From Ruminococcus sp. UBA946 (GTDB taxonomy: Bacteria; Bacillota; Clostridia; Oscillospirales; Ruminococcaceae), in assembly GCA_002293295.1 (NCBI GenBank), contig DBCY01000011.1, positions 1 to 24,033 of the forward strand: a stretch of 24,033 bases of DNA, written 5' to 3'. The notes beneath the pieces are model-generated. The model saw only the letters and a program-made list of their open reading frames with translations. It was not told the origin of the DNA and did not search any database. The position numbers and the translations under genes were made by a program. Numbering within the stretch: position 1 is the stretch's first letter; each line of letters begins with the position of its first letter. Positions 8,044 through 15,789 of the stretch are shown here, one piece after another.

Positions 8044-8420
8044 CCGGTATCATCCTCCTTTACAGGCGGCGGTTCCTCCTGCTCTTTGCACAGTACGAAC
8101 TCTGAACGGTAATGCGTGAGCATTGTATGATCCCAATAAACTGACGATTTACACTCATACCAATAACCCTGATAAAAAAGCCTGTCGCCCAGTGTTCCAA
8201 CATAGTCATTTACAGCGGTGAGCATACTTGAACCAAAAGCTTTTATATACTTTAGTTCGCGTTCGCCTTCTGGTAAAGCAATCAGCTCATCGGGAGAAAA
8301 AGGCTGAACATTTAAGTTCATTTTCAGAAATGAATATGATGATGACGTATAACCTTTTACAAGTTTCTGCGGTTCATATCGTTTTACCGTATATGTTTTT
8401 CTGAATAACCCTATGTTCAA
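8040..8420 (-). CDS. Probable head closure / head-tail connector protein
   Basis: 126 aa with little that I can assign by motif. It starts GLFRKTYTVKRYEPQKLVKG, has mixed beta strands (NVQPFSPDELIALPEGERE, GDRLFYQGYWYECKSSVYWD) and ends with an acidic Pro-rich tail (EEPPPVKEDDTG). The pattern of a short beta barrel with a YEC-type strand is common among head-closure (stopper) proteins. The position between the gp10-like gene and the tail terminator supports this. The function is inferred mainly from gene order. Confidence 0.55.
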   Translation of the reverse strand: MNIGLFRKTYTVKRYEPQKLVKGYTSSSYSFLKMNLNVQPFSPDELIALPEGERELKYIKAFGSSMLTAVNDYVGTLGDRLFYQGYWYECKSSVYWDHTMLTHYRSEFVLCKEQEEPPPVKEDDTG

Positions 8421-8422
8421 GC

Positions 8423-8905
8423 TTAATCCCCCCCTTTCTTTTTAATAACAAAGCTGACGGACTGTCTCATGCGCCCGGTATCAATAAGCGGTTTATCGGA
8501 TTTTTTACGCCTAATTGTAGACGGGGCATTCGGAGTAAACTCACCTGATGTGATTTTATCCTGTATCAAGCCTTTTTGCATATTTCCGAGGGTCTGATAA
8601 ACGTCTTTTGCGGTTTTTTCGCCTTTTGTGATGGATTGCAGTAACGACTTGCAAGCAGAATTAATACTGCTTGCATTATCGTCCACGCTCTTACGCATAA
8701 AGGGACGCGCAGGAGCGTTATCTGTACCTATCTCGTTAAACATTGCTATATCAGCAATATCAACGCCGTTGTCGTCCTGTTCTTTCCCGTGCTGATAACC
8801 GACACGCACCCGCAGCGCTTTGAGTTCTTCAATTTGCCTAAAAAGCTCTTTTCCCTGTGATGTAAGCTTATCATACCCCGCCACTGTACTCACCAGCCGA
8901 AACAA
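8423..8905 (-). CDS. HK97 gp10-like / Mu gpG-type virion morphogenesis protein
   Basis: Up to 160 aa. The pattern LRVRVGYQHGKEQDDNGVDI, IAMFNEIGTDNAPARPFMR and PNAPSTIRRKKSDKPLIDTG is a strong signature of phage virion morphogenesis proteins that act in head-tail joining (HK97 gp10-like, Mu gpG-like). The listed start is a TTG (8905). GTG codons at 8893 and 8884 are alternatives; the one at 8884 has GGTGAG just upstream and could be the true start, shortening the protein by seven residues. The gene overlaps the end of the DUF4054 gene by up to 35 bases, so coupling is likely. Confidence 0.75.
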   Translation of the reverse strand: MFRLVSTVAGYDKLTSQGKELFRQIEELKALRVRVGYQHGKEQDDNGVDIADIAMFNEIGTDNAPARPFMRKSVDDNASSINSACKSLLQSITKGEKTAKDVYQTLGNMQKGLIQDKITSGEFTPNAPSTIRRKKSDKPLIDTGRMRQSVSFVIKKKGGD

Positions 8906-9284
8906 TCGGTATTATCCGCATTCTACGTAGAGATACATACTGAATCCCATACTGAGTGAGTGAGAACTCCGCATCATTTCCGGTATACTGCTGCAAGTTG
9001 TTGTTAAAACTGATTGATGTTTCGCCCTCTGAATAGCTTCCCACACGCATAAGACCGCCGATACCGATATTATTTATATCCTGTAAAGGGTCTGTTCCAG
9101 TTGAACCTACACCTGACAATTTCATCCGGTGCGCGGTGAATAATGCAAGCGCCTGTTCCCATAACTTCCCGAACTTACGTCTGCTGACTAACGGTTTGCA
9201 CAGACTAATCCACGTTTGAACCGTATCGTCTGCAACAGAAGCAAATTCGGGAGCTGTCAACCTTATTACGGAAAGGACATCCAT
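8871..9284 (-). CDS. Head-tail adaptor (DUF4054)
   Basis: 137 aa, with the DUF4054 pattern of helical head-tail adaptors: PEFASVADDTVQTWISLCKP near the N-terminus, FGKLWEQALALFTAHRMKLS (about residues 38-57) and a conserved Gly/Ser-rich segment GLMRVGSYSEGETSISF. The C-terminal SLTQYGIQYVSLRRMRIIP completes it. Such proteins bind the portal ring and form the first layer of the connector. A ribosome site with AGGAGG (TAGGAGGTATG) lies just before ATG 9284. It sits between the HeH protein and gp10-like genes. Confidence 0.85.
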   Translation of the reverse strand: MDVLSVIRLTAPEFASVADDTVQTWISLCKPLVSRRKFGKLWEQALALFTAHRMKLSGVGSTGTDPLQDINNIGIGGLMRVGSYSEGETSISFNNNLQQYTGNDAEFSLTQYGIQYVSLRRMRIIPIVSAGEYSGGV

Positions 9285-9296
9285 AGGACATACCTC

Positions 9297-9653
9297 CTAT
9301 TCATCGCCTTTTTGTGCTGCTTTTATCTTTTCCCTGAGTATATCATTGCTGTCTGTAGCATCAACCTCAACGCCGAGTCCGGCTGCAAGGGTTTGTAATT
9401 CCTCTTTGTTCATACGGCTTAAAGGCTTATTTTCCACGCTGGTTGATTTTTCGTCAGATTCTTCTTCGTCAGTTTCTTCTTTGACAGGTACAGAAACATT
9501 GTCATTTACAACAGTTATAAATTTGCTGGCAATGTAAAATTTTACTACAGGATGATTTTCATCAAATCCCGCCGACAGCGGTTTTGTTTCGCCCGGTAAA
9601 ACGAATTCACTTCCAAACCCAATTACTTTTTCTCCAATATTAGTAATTTTCAT
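9297..9653 (-). CDS. Small head protein with a C-terminal HeH/SAP-like domain
   Basis: 118 aa. Residues 1-53 are a beta-rich segment (KITNIGEKVIGFGSEFVLPG, VVKFYIASKFITVV). An acidic linker (about 57-75, EETDEEESDEKS) leads to a helix-extended loop-helix module at 79-116 (MNKEELQTLAAGLGVEVDA, then NDILREKIKAAQ), the HeH/LEM or SAP-like fold found in many small head-region proteins. Its role is unknown; a link to capsid or DNA has been proposed for the fold generally. It follows the capsid gene and precedes the DUF4054 adaptor. Confidence 0.65.
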   Translation of the reverse strand: MKITNIGEKVIGFGSEFVLPGETKPLSAGFDENHPVVKFYIASKFITVVNDNVSVPVKEETDEEESDEKSTSVENKPLSRMNKEELQTLAAGLGVEVDATDSNDILREKIKAAQKGDE

Positions 9654-9671
9654 AAATAATTAATCCTTTCT

Positions 9672-10715
9672 TTACACGCCGGGAATAATCAGCATTGAAA
9701 GAGGATAATAAATAATTACCCCTGCTATTCTTGATTCACACGGGATTACAAACTCTAATTTTTCCGGTTGAATCGTGTGCTGATAGAACGGCAACGGAAT
9801 TTCAATTGAAAACTTGTTCGGGTCATCCTTGTACAAGAACGCAACATCCTGTTCAGCATAAGGGGTGATATTACTGCTTGCGTTCAATTCCGGAGCTTTA
9901 ACAATATCTTTCAGCTGTGTCATATTGTCTAAAATCCATTTACGTATAGATGTATCACTCTGTTCTGAACGGGGAGTCATTTCAATGTGGTTATATGCAT
10001 CTGTAGGCAGAGCGAGAACATCAGGCTTTTCCACACTTAACGTAACCTTGTCAACAAAAGAGAGTATTGATTTCACATCGGCAAGGATTTCTTTAGGTGT
10101 CTTGTCAACCCACCTTGATGAAGTTCCTGCTGCATTCATCGGAAGAGTATACATCGGAACATCGTTCCCAGGAGAAAGAACACCTACAAGACCTGTTTCC
10201 TTATCTCCAGCCCACGCAATTTCATTTATTTTACGGTCAATTGCGTATTTAGCTGAATCTCCTTTGCGAACATCAAGTGATTTTCCAGCCATCCTGCTCG
10301 CTCTCATTTCCTGAACAGAGTACCCATAACTTGCTCCTAAAGATTTTATATTGCTGGTTGTAGGTTTACCTTTTACATCTGTTCGCGGTAAATCTGTAGC
10401 ATAGTTCTGTATAATTTTTGCCATTCCCGTCTTTTCATAGCTGTAATATGTGATTGTTTCCGCGCCCGGGTCCACTTCGCTTGTAGTGGGAAATAAGTTT
10501 ACTGCATTAAATTCGGGATAAAGCACATCATAAGCATTCGCTTTGATATAATCCAATTCACGGGCAAAGAATACACTTGCATCCTCCGCGCTGTCAAATC
10601 GTAATGACTTATCTGCCGATAAAGTTGCAGGGATTTGGGATGCAGTTAAAACAGCATAATCAGAGTAATCGAATGTCTCAGACGGCATTTGCGGATTGAA
10701 TTTTGTTTTCGACAT
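9672..10715 (-). CDS. Major capsid protein (DUF2184)
   Basis: 347 aa. The protein has the DUF2184 capsid pattern: ARELDYIKANAYDVLYPEFN, LFPTTSEVDPGAETITYYSY, GASYGYSVQEMRASRMAG, then INEIAWAGDKETGLVGVLSP and a C-terminal domain ending CESRIAGVIIYYPLSMLI. It should have the HK97 fold and form the head lattice. The length is normal for the family and no N-terminal delta domain is obvious, which fits the separate scaffold proposed upstream. The gene is between the decoration and HeH genes, with a ribosome site AGGAGG (GAAGGAGGATT) before ATG 10715. Confidence 0.92.
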   Translation of the reverse strand: MSKTKFNPQMPSETFDYSDYAVLTASQIPATLSADKSLRFDSAEDASVFFARELDYIKANAYDVLYPEFNAVNLFPTTSEVDPGAETITYYSYEKTGMAKIIQNYATDLPRTDVKGKPTTSNIKSLGASYGYSVQEMRASRMAGKSLDVRKGDSAKYAIDRKINEIAWAGDKETGLVGVLSPGNDVPMYTLPMNAAGTSSRWVDKTPKEILADVKSILSFVDKVTLSVEKPDVLALPTDAYNHIEMTPRSEQSDTSIRKWILDNMTQLKDIVKAPELNASSNITPYAEQDVAFLYKDDPNKFSIEIPLPFYQHTIQPEKLEFVIPCESRIAGVIIYYPLSMLIIPGV

Positions 10716-10733
10716 AATTGTTAATCCTCCTTC

Positions 10734-11228
10734 TTAAACATTTTTTTGGTTATAGAGTTCAACAGGAGCTATAGCACCTGTTCCTACCGTACCCATGAAC
10801 CGACCATTAACGGCAAAACCCGCTGTTTCATCATTAGTAAAAAGACCCGCTTTAGCACCCTCATTAATTAAGTACAACGATTCGCCGTATTGCGGCGTTA
10901 CATCAGGGTCAATTCTAGCCCACGCTTTACCCCAGCGCAAGATGCCTACTGTCTGACCGGAAAACACCTGTACTTCTCCTGCCATGTTCATTTCACTTGT
11001 GAAGCCTGTCAAAACGAGACCTTCAAACGTAGCGGCAGTATCGCTCTCTACCGGAATTAATACATCAACCCCCGGTGTAGTTCCTTGCATAGCGCCCATC
11101 CCGAATTTTAAAGTATTATATCCTTTTTCGGCATTAAGCCTGCTGTCGATAGAATAAGGCGATATATCAAACAACCCTCCGGCCACTCCCTTCGGTGTTT
11201 GATATTGATAAGTTGTTTGTGCGGACAT
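10734..11228 (-). CDS. Capsid decoration / cement protein (DUF2190 or Gp24-like)
   Basis: 164 aa. After a short N-terminal arm (AGGLFDISPYSIDSRLNAE) the protein is a Gly-rich beta barrel: GMGAMQGTTPGVDVLIP, FEGLVLTGFTSEMN, VGILRWGKAWARIDP and GAKAGLFTNDETAG. This resembles the structural cement proteins that bind the capsid exterior next to the major capsid gene. Its ATG overlaps the stop of the protease/scaffold gene (TAATG). The assignment rests on pattern and gene order, with neither a fold nor a search available. Confidence 0.72.
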   Translation of the reverse strand: MSAQTTYQYQTPKGVAGGLFDISPYSIDSRLNAEKGYNTLKFGMGAMQGTTPGVDVLIPVESDTAATFEGLVLTGFTSEMNMAGEVQVFSGQTVGILRWGKAWARIDPDVTPQYGESLYLINEGAKAGLFTNDETAGFAVNGRFMGTVGTGAIAPVELYNQKNV

Positions 11229-11998
11229 TATTTTTTACCTCCCCTTGTTTCTAAATTTTCAATCATTTTCTCACGTGCAGATTCAGCAGAGGTTTTTGAA
11301 ACCTTGAACGAATTACTATCTGCTCTTTGAGAAGCCTGTTTCCTTTGATATTCCGTAGTCTTAACAGAATTCAACTGGTCTACTGCCACATCAAAAGCAG
11401 CATTAATATACCCATTGCTTTTACCGTCAAGACGCATATTAGGATTAACTTTGCTTATGACAGCTTTTTTAATCTGTAAAGGTGACATATCTTCAACCCC
11501 GTCAAGGTTGAGTTTGTCACCTATACGGACTAATTTAAGGCGCTCTCTTACAATTTTGTCAACATCAGCACTGTCGCTTTTAATTACAAGCTTAACGCCG
11601 CCTGATTTATCTTCCCCGCCACCTATGTCGTCATCTTCGTTTTCTTCGCTGGTATTCACCGAAGTGCTGGCAAAATCCTGTTTCGCTTGAAGCTGCTCAA
11701 TGATTTCAAGGAGTGAGTCAATATCCTCGTCCTGCTGAGCAATAACCCCCATAGCTCCCTCCGTTGAATCCGGGTCGCCTTCTTGGTCTCTGCGGTCTCT
11801 TTTGTCTTTGATAATTTTGACTTTATCAGTAACATCCTCATCTGAGTTAGGTTCCGTTTCCTGTCCCTCACCGGCTAACATGGAATCGGTATTTTTTTCC
11901 GGGTCTGTTTCTGCTTCATCAAGTCTGCGTTTTTGCCGTGCCTTGTAGTCATCTATAGCTTTTTTCAAAGCATCGGCATTCGCTTTAGATTCTGACAT
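11228..11998 (-). CDS. Nested scaffold protein from an internal start in the protease gene
   Basis: ATG 11998 is in the protease frame and gives a 256-aa product (MSESKANADALKK...). Immediately upstream the mRNA reads AAAGGTGG then TAACACA, a strong ribosome site at about seven bases. The protein is helical, rich in Glu, Asp and Lys, with an acidic middle (NTSEENEDDDIGGGED). Lambda (C/Nu3) and Mu (I/Z) encode the scaffold in the same way, inside the protease gene. Translation from this start is inferred. Confidence 0.65.
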   Translation of the reverse strand: MSESKANADALKKAIDDYKARQKRRLDEAETDPEKNTDSMLAGEGQETEPNSDEDVTDKVKIIKDKRDRRDQEGDPDSTEGAMGVIAQQDEDIDSLLEIIEQLQAKQDFASTSVNTSEENEDDDIGGGEDKSGGVKLVIKSDSADVDKIVRERLKLVRIGDKLNLDGVEDMSPLQIKKAVISKVNPNMRLDGKSNGYINAAFDVAVDQLNSVKTTEYQRKQASQRADSNSFKVSKTSAESAREKMIENLETRGGKK

Positions 11999-12553
11999 TG
12001 TGTTACCACCTTTCATATTTTTAGTTTTACTGTCTATATTCAAACGAGCTTGTTCTCCTGCGCGAGCTTTATCTACTATCGCCAGGTGATTAACTTTAAT
12101 CTCGGTTTGAATTGCATCATATGGCTGCCCTTCCCATTCACCGGGGGTTTCATCAAGAATGAGGTCATAACCAAGAGATAATTTTCTTAAACCTGACCTC
12201 TTTACATCGTCTATACTGTGGATAACAATTTTAACACGAACATCATTACCGTCCTGGTATCCTTTTGATAGCATAGTCCCAACATTAACATTGTCGACAT
12301 TATCCTTATTTACTCGCCCTGCATCGTGAGTAATAATAATCGGCTTTCCCTCATATGTTTCAAGACTTTTCTCTGAAAATACGTGTTCGGGAAGCCGAAG
12401 TTCGCGGCGTATGCTGCCATCAGGATTTTTATATTCAAATATTCCGCACGAAGTCACAATAGGGTGGTCTATCAAATAACCTTCATTTGTGAAATATGTG
12501 TCGTCCAGCTTTATGTCATCAAATCTGCTTATTCTCTTTTTCTCATTCTCCAT
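11228..12553 (-). CDS. Prohead protease fused to scaffold (DUF2213)
   Basis: 441 aa from ATG 12553, which has a GGAGGT ribosome site; the open frame begins at 12598, but that stretch is a terminator leader. Residues 1-170 are a HK97-type serine protease domain: candidate catalytic His76 in IIITHDAGR and Ser126 in RKLSLGYDL, then HLAIVDKARAG near 156-166. Residues 186-441 are hydrophilic, acidic and helical (KKAIDDYKARQKRR, SLLEIIEQLQAKQ), as expected of a scaffold. The protein organises capsid assembly and then cuts the scaffold away. An internal ATG at residue 186 has its own ribosome site and probably makes the scaffold separately. Confidence 0.87.
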   Translation of the reverse strand: MENEKKRISRFDDIKLDDTYFTNEGYLIDHPIVTSCGIFEYKNPDGSIRRELRLPEHVFSEKSLETYEGKPIIITHDAGRVNKDNVDNVNVGTMLSKGYQDGNDVRVKIVIHSIDDVKRSGLRKLSLGYDLILDETPGEWEGQPYDAIQTEIKVNHLAIVDKARAGEQARLNIDSKTKNMKGGNTMSESKANADALKKAIDDYKARQKRRLDEAETDPEKNTDSMLAGEGQETEPNSDEDVTDKVKIIKDKRDRRDQEGDPDSTEGAMGVIAQQDEDIDSLLEIIEQLQAKQDFASTSVNTSEENEDDDIGGGEDKSGGVKLVIKSDSADVDKIVRERLKLVRIGDKLNLDGVEDMSPLQIKKAVISKVNPNMRLDGKSNGYINAAFDVAVDQLNSVKTTEYQRKQASQRADSNSFKVSKTSAESAREKMIENLETRGGKK

Positions 12554-12575
12554 ATTTACCTCCAAGCATAAAAAT

Positions 12576-12591
12576 AACGCCTTACGGCGTT
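12576..12591 (-). terminator. Intrinsic terminator in the leader of the protease gene
   Basis: A six-base stem (AACGCC/GGCGTT) with a four-base loop is followed on the minus strand by ATTTTTA. It lies about 23 bases upstream of the protease ATG. Confidence 0.6.
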
Positions 12592-12601
12592 TGTTCAATA
12601 G

Positions 12602-12635
12602 AAAACCCCGATGTCTAAAAGAACATCAGGGTTTG
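12602..12635 (-). terminator. Intrinsic terminator of the lipoprotein gene
   Basis: An eleven-pair stem with one mismatch (AAACCCTGATGT/ACATCGGGGTTT) and an eight-base loop ends in TTTTC on the minus strand. It starts about 15 bases after the lipoprotein stop and is followed at once by the second terminator. Confidence 0.65.
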
Positions 12636-12649
12636 TTTGTATTATTGAA

Positions 12650-13360
12650 TCATTCAATTGGTGTTAATGACGCTCCTTTAAGAGCTATGTATTCACCGTC
12701 TTTTAGGGTAACATAAGCTGACCCTTCAACAATTATCACATCCAAAGGATTTGTATGTGTTGCGTCCGCGTAAATTGTTGCTGCCGACAAAACAGCACCC
12801 TCTGATTCGTTTAATTTATATTCGCCTGCTGGAATATGAAAGCCTGTTAGCCACATACTTCCTTCGGGATAATATCCTACTTGTTCTAGCATAAGTTCTG
12901 ACATTACTTTTGTGTACGATATATCAAGGAAAACAGAACCTTTTACATCAAGATACTGACCTTCGGAAACTTCCATGATTGAAATTTCATCAAAAGCATC
13001 AACAGCAATTACATTAGCATCACTGCCCGAACCGTCTTTAATCGTAACACTTCCAATTAATGAATTATTCCTCATAAAAACATATATCCCAGCCGGCAGG
13101 TCTGTTCCTATTTTATACATACCCTCTCCGTATGATGTAGATTCTTCAAGTGGCTTTTCTTCGGGTAAGGAAATATAAGGTGGTGAACTGGTTTCTTCCT
13201 CTATGGGTATTGTTTCTTCCTCTTCCGTATCAATTTGAGCGACTTCTGCGGGTGGCGATGTTTCCGTAGGATTATCGGTTGATGTTTCTGTTCCTTCGCT
13301 GTTACAAGCAGTTAATCCCAGCATAAGAATTAATAAAATTATGCTTGCTGCCTTTCTCAT
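12650..13360 (-). CDS. Secreted lipoprotein cargo gene with two repeated beta domains
   Basis: 236 aa. A type II signal peptide (RKAASIILLILMLGL) ends in the lipobox LTAC, so Cys19 would be lipidated and the protein anchored outside the membrane. Residues 20-77 are a Ser/Thr/Pro/Glu-rich linker. Two copies of one domain follow: about 78-148 (MYKIGTDLPAGIYVF, GQYLDVKGSVFL) and 165-234 (MWLTGFHIPAGEYKL, DGEYIALKGASL). I know the GxYkvGxDiPAGxY pattern from Firmicute secreted proteins. The gene has its own promoter and terminators and interrupts the head genes, so it looks like a moron. Superinfection exclusion or another change of the lysogen surface is possible, but function is unproven. Confidence 0.8.
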   Translation of the reverse strand: MRKAASIILLILMLGLTACNSEGTETSTDNPTETSPPAEVAQIDTEEEETIPIEEETSSPPYISLPEEKPLEESTSYGEGMYKIGTDLPAGIYVFMRNNSLIGSVTIKDGSGSDANVIAVDAFDEISIMEVSEGQYLDVKGSVFLDISYTKVMSELMLEQVGYYPEGSMWLTGFHIPAGEYKLNESEGAVLSAATIYADATHTNPLDVIIVEGSAYVTLKDGEYIALKGASLTPIE

Positions 13361-13395
13361 AATATTTTATTCCTCCTAAAACAATTCATACGAAT

Positions 13396-13424
13396 ACAAT
13401 ATCATACATTATATAAATTGTCAA
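13396..13424 (-). promoter_or_regulatory. Sigma-A-type promoter of the lipoprotein gene
   Basis: A perfect -35 TTGACA (13419-13424) and a -10 TATTGT (13396-13401) stand 17 bases apart. The -35 overlaps the TGA stop of the upstream Mu F-like gene. The ribosome site AGGAGG lies 11 bases before ATG 13360. Confidence 0.75.
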
Positions 13425-14323
13425 GCCCCGGATTTATCCCACGGTAAATCAAGTCCAGCCAAATTAAACACCGGAAGAGCAATACAGCGGCAGTTATAAT
13501 CCTGTCCGGGGTGTGCTCTTCTGTTTGTTTGTTCATCAACCACAGGTGGGTCGCTCCACTTAAAGCGTTTTCCGTCAAGCTTCTTGTGACTATCCCGAAC
13601 TCGCTGGTCTTTTGATGTGCTCCAAATATATTCGCTAACCCCAGCGCCTTCCTGTTGTGTTTTCGTTATATCAGCGTTCAGCTTTGCAATCTGGTCCCTT
13701 GCTATAAACTGAGCGTGACGTTTGTCTATACTATATTTTTCCTGTATTTCCTTTCCAATTGAAGTAAGGCTCTTACCATTAGTGTTCCCATCGTTCACAA
13801 TATCCATCATATCAGACAATGTATTTTGCGGTATGGTAGATATAAGGTTGACATTATTTTCAACCCACAATTTTATATTTTGGCTAAAAAACTCACCCAT
13901 GTAGTAATCTTCTATGATATTTATTCCTAAAGTTTTATGTACAACTCGTTTCCACTCACGTATTGACAGTTTTCTTGTAAGATTAGCAAGTCTCTCCAAC
14001 TTATTTTTTAAACCAAAGCTTTCAACTTTCTTGTCGAATTCCGTTCTTATATTCATAAATGTATCTTTTATGACATTCATTAAACTATTATCATCGTCCT
14101 TACGCATACCATTTCGTTCAACTTCAATAGCTTTTCGTATAATCGGCAGATATTCAGCAAGTGTTTTATTAAGCAGTATCATATATGTGCGTGCAACACG
14201 CTGATACTCCCGTTCAATATTTATAGGGTAATATGTTATTGCTTTAGCTTTCAATACGTTTTGACCTCTGAATTTAGGTTTTACTTTTCTTTGTACAGCT
14301 TGTGCCATAGCAATATTGTTCAT
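13421..14323 (-). CDS. Mu F-like minor head protein
   Basis: 300 aa from ATG 14323, which has a GAGG site six bases upstream; a TTG at 14335 is less likely. The N-terminal two thirds are helical and basic. The C-terminal 60 residues carry the Mu gpF / SPP1 gp7 signature: EYIWSTSKDQRVRDSHKKLD, then KFKW-like KRFKWSDPP and AHPGQDYNCRCIALPV with the NCRC motif. The protein binds portal and genomic DNA during head assembly and may be ejected with the DNA. It follows the portal gene, as in SPP1 and Mu-like phages. The lipoprotein promoter is built into its stop codon. Confidence 0.88.
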   Translation of the reverse strand: MNNIAMAQAVQRKVKPKFRGQNVLKAKAITYYPINIEREYQRVARTYMILLNKTLAEYLPIIRKAIEVERNGMRKDDDNSLMNVIKDTFMNIRTEFDKKVESFGLKNKLERLANLTRKLSIREWKRVVHKTLGINIIEDYYMGEFFSQNIKLWVENNVNLISTIPQNTLSDMMDIVNDGNTNGKSLTSIGKEIQEKYSIDKRHAQFIARDQIAKLNADITKTQQEGAGVSEYIWSTSKDQRVRDSHKKLDGKRFKWSDPPVVDEQTNRRAHPGQDYNCRCIALPVFNLAGLDLPWDKSGA

Positions 14324-14370
14324 ATAATACCTCAAAAATGAATGCTCGTCAAAACGAGACTTTTAAATAT

Positions 14371-14393
14371 AAAACCTTTTGTTTAAAGGTTTT
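14371..14393 (-). other. Perfect inverted repeat at the portal stop codon
   Basis: AAAACCTTT and AAAGGTTTT form a nine-pair stem with a five-base loop that includes the portal stop. The minus strand after it is AT-rich but has no uninterrupted T run. It could be a weak terminator or an mRNA-stabilising hairpin. Confidence 0.4.
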
Positions 14394-15774
14394 GAGAGTT
14401 TATGTCAATTTGTTCATTATTCCCAAACAAATCCTCTGTATCAATATCTTCAAGTAAGGATTCAATTTCAAATTCTTCCTCTTTGGCAAGCCCCTTACGT
14501 ATTTCTGAGGGGTCAAGAACTGCCATATCAACATAAATCTGTGCAGTTTGAGCTTTCGTTTGTTGTATCGTAGCTTTTTTAACATCAATTTCTGTCTGCT
14601 CACTTTCAGACATTGACCAAAGCGGATTAAATTCTACTTTATATTCTGGAGCTTCATTTATTTTACCTGTAGCTAACCCAACTCTGATTATAATGTCAAT
14701 GAGCGTTTTAAGATTACCCTTAACCATTATTCTTTGAATACGCTCAATAAGATTGTAATAGCTTTCAAGGTCGCTGTGACCCGTACTGTTCTGTCCGGCT
14801 GGTGAACGCCCAAATAAAATTGTCTGTGGTATACCAGTTACCGCAGACAGCATATTGCAAGTGCTATCAATAATTTCCTTAACTCCAGTCATGGTAGCGG
14901 TTTTGAAGTCGTAAGTTTCGTCTGCATCTATAGCAATACTGTTTAATATACTCCTTGCCGTATCAATGATTTGGAGCCGCTTAATGATGTCATTTTCCCC
15001 TTCTTCTGTAGCAATCGTTGTAGAAAGTCCTTTTACTGAGTATATAGCTTGCACTGAACGTTCAAGTAATTTTACTCCAAGTCCGTGAGTTGTAATTGTT
15101 TCCCTCAGCTCACGTTTTAACCGTATATATTCAGGTATACCCCAAAATCTATAATACGGGTTCATGGTTCTTTCAGGTAATTTACCATTTTTAAATATAA
15201 GGCATCGGCTTTCATGCACCCAAAACTGACCGTATATGCTTTGAATATAATAATACTCCGGCATTCCAAATTTAGATGTCGTGCTTTTAGTTGGATTCTT
15301 AGGGTCATAATTATATAAACTATTAAAATCGGGGAAAACTACAGCACGTTCGTAAATTCTTATTTCATCTATACCTTTAATTTTCTTAAAATTCAATGGT
15401 TCATCAATGCCGCCGCCGTCATTTATAAACATTACTCCTAAAGCGCCTCCGTAAAGACGTGACATTTTAATTCCGAATGATATTTTTTCATCGAAGTCGA
15501 GAGCTTCAAGCATATCTGTTATGTAATTCTGTGCTTCTGTATCTTTTAATCCCAAGCTAAAACCGTGCTTTACTGCTTCTTCTGACGGAGCGTCTATTAT
15601 TTTTGAGAATAAACCATTACTTTCATACTGCACTGTTATACTCATATCAGGAATTATAGCTTCACCTTGATACTGATAAGCCGTTGAATTATCCTGCTTT
15701 GTACCATATTTATTAAGCATATTGACATAACCGTCATTCCTGTATGTGACAGGTCTTGGAGTAACTACTGACAA
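14383..15774 (-). CDS. Portal protein (DUF1073)
   Basis: 463 aa. The sequence shows the DUF1073 portal pattern: a Tyr/Gly N-terminus, QYESNGLFSKIIDAPSEEA (about 48-66), KISFGIKMSRLYGGALGVMF, ESRCLIFKNGKLPE, and SAVTGIPQTILFGRSPAGQN with the following Gly/His/Asp segment (STGHSDLESYYNLIE). The family name also appears in databases as anti-CBASS Acb1-like N-terminal domain because some members are fused to Acb1; here no Acb1 domain is present. The dodecameric portal sits at one head vertex and is the DNA gate. It lies between the large terminase and Mu F-like genes. Confidence 0.88.
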   Translation of the reverse strand: MSVVTPRPVTYRNDGYVNMLNKYGTKQDNSTAYQYQGEAIIPDMSITVQYESNGLFSKIIDAPSEEAVKHGFSLGLKDTEAQNYITDMLEALDFDEKISFGIKMSRLYGGALGVMFINDGGGIDEPLNFKKIKGIDEIRIYERAVVFPDFNSLYNYDPKNPTKSTTSKFGMPEYYYIQSIYGQFWVHESRCLIFKNGKLPERTMNPYYRFWGIPEYIRLKRELRETITTHGLGVKLLERSVQAIYSVKGLSTTIATEEGENDIIKRLQIIDTARSILNSIAIDADETYDFKTATMTGVKEIIDSTCNMLSAVTGIPQTILFGRSPAGQNSTGHSDLESYYNLIERIQRIMVKGNLKTLIDIIIRVGLATGKINEAPEYKVEFNPLWSMSESEQTEIDVKKATIQQTKAQTAQIYVDMAVLDPSEIRKGLAKEEEFEIESLLEDIDTEDLFGNNEQIDINSQNL

Positions 15775-15789
15775 TGTATTCTCACCTTC

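Noticed and set aside
14383..15774. An anti-CBASS function for the DUF1073 protein
   Set aside because: The name comes from fusions in other phages; here the protein is a normal-length portal without the Acb1 nuclease motifs.
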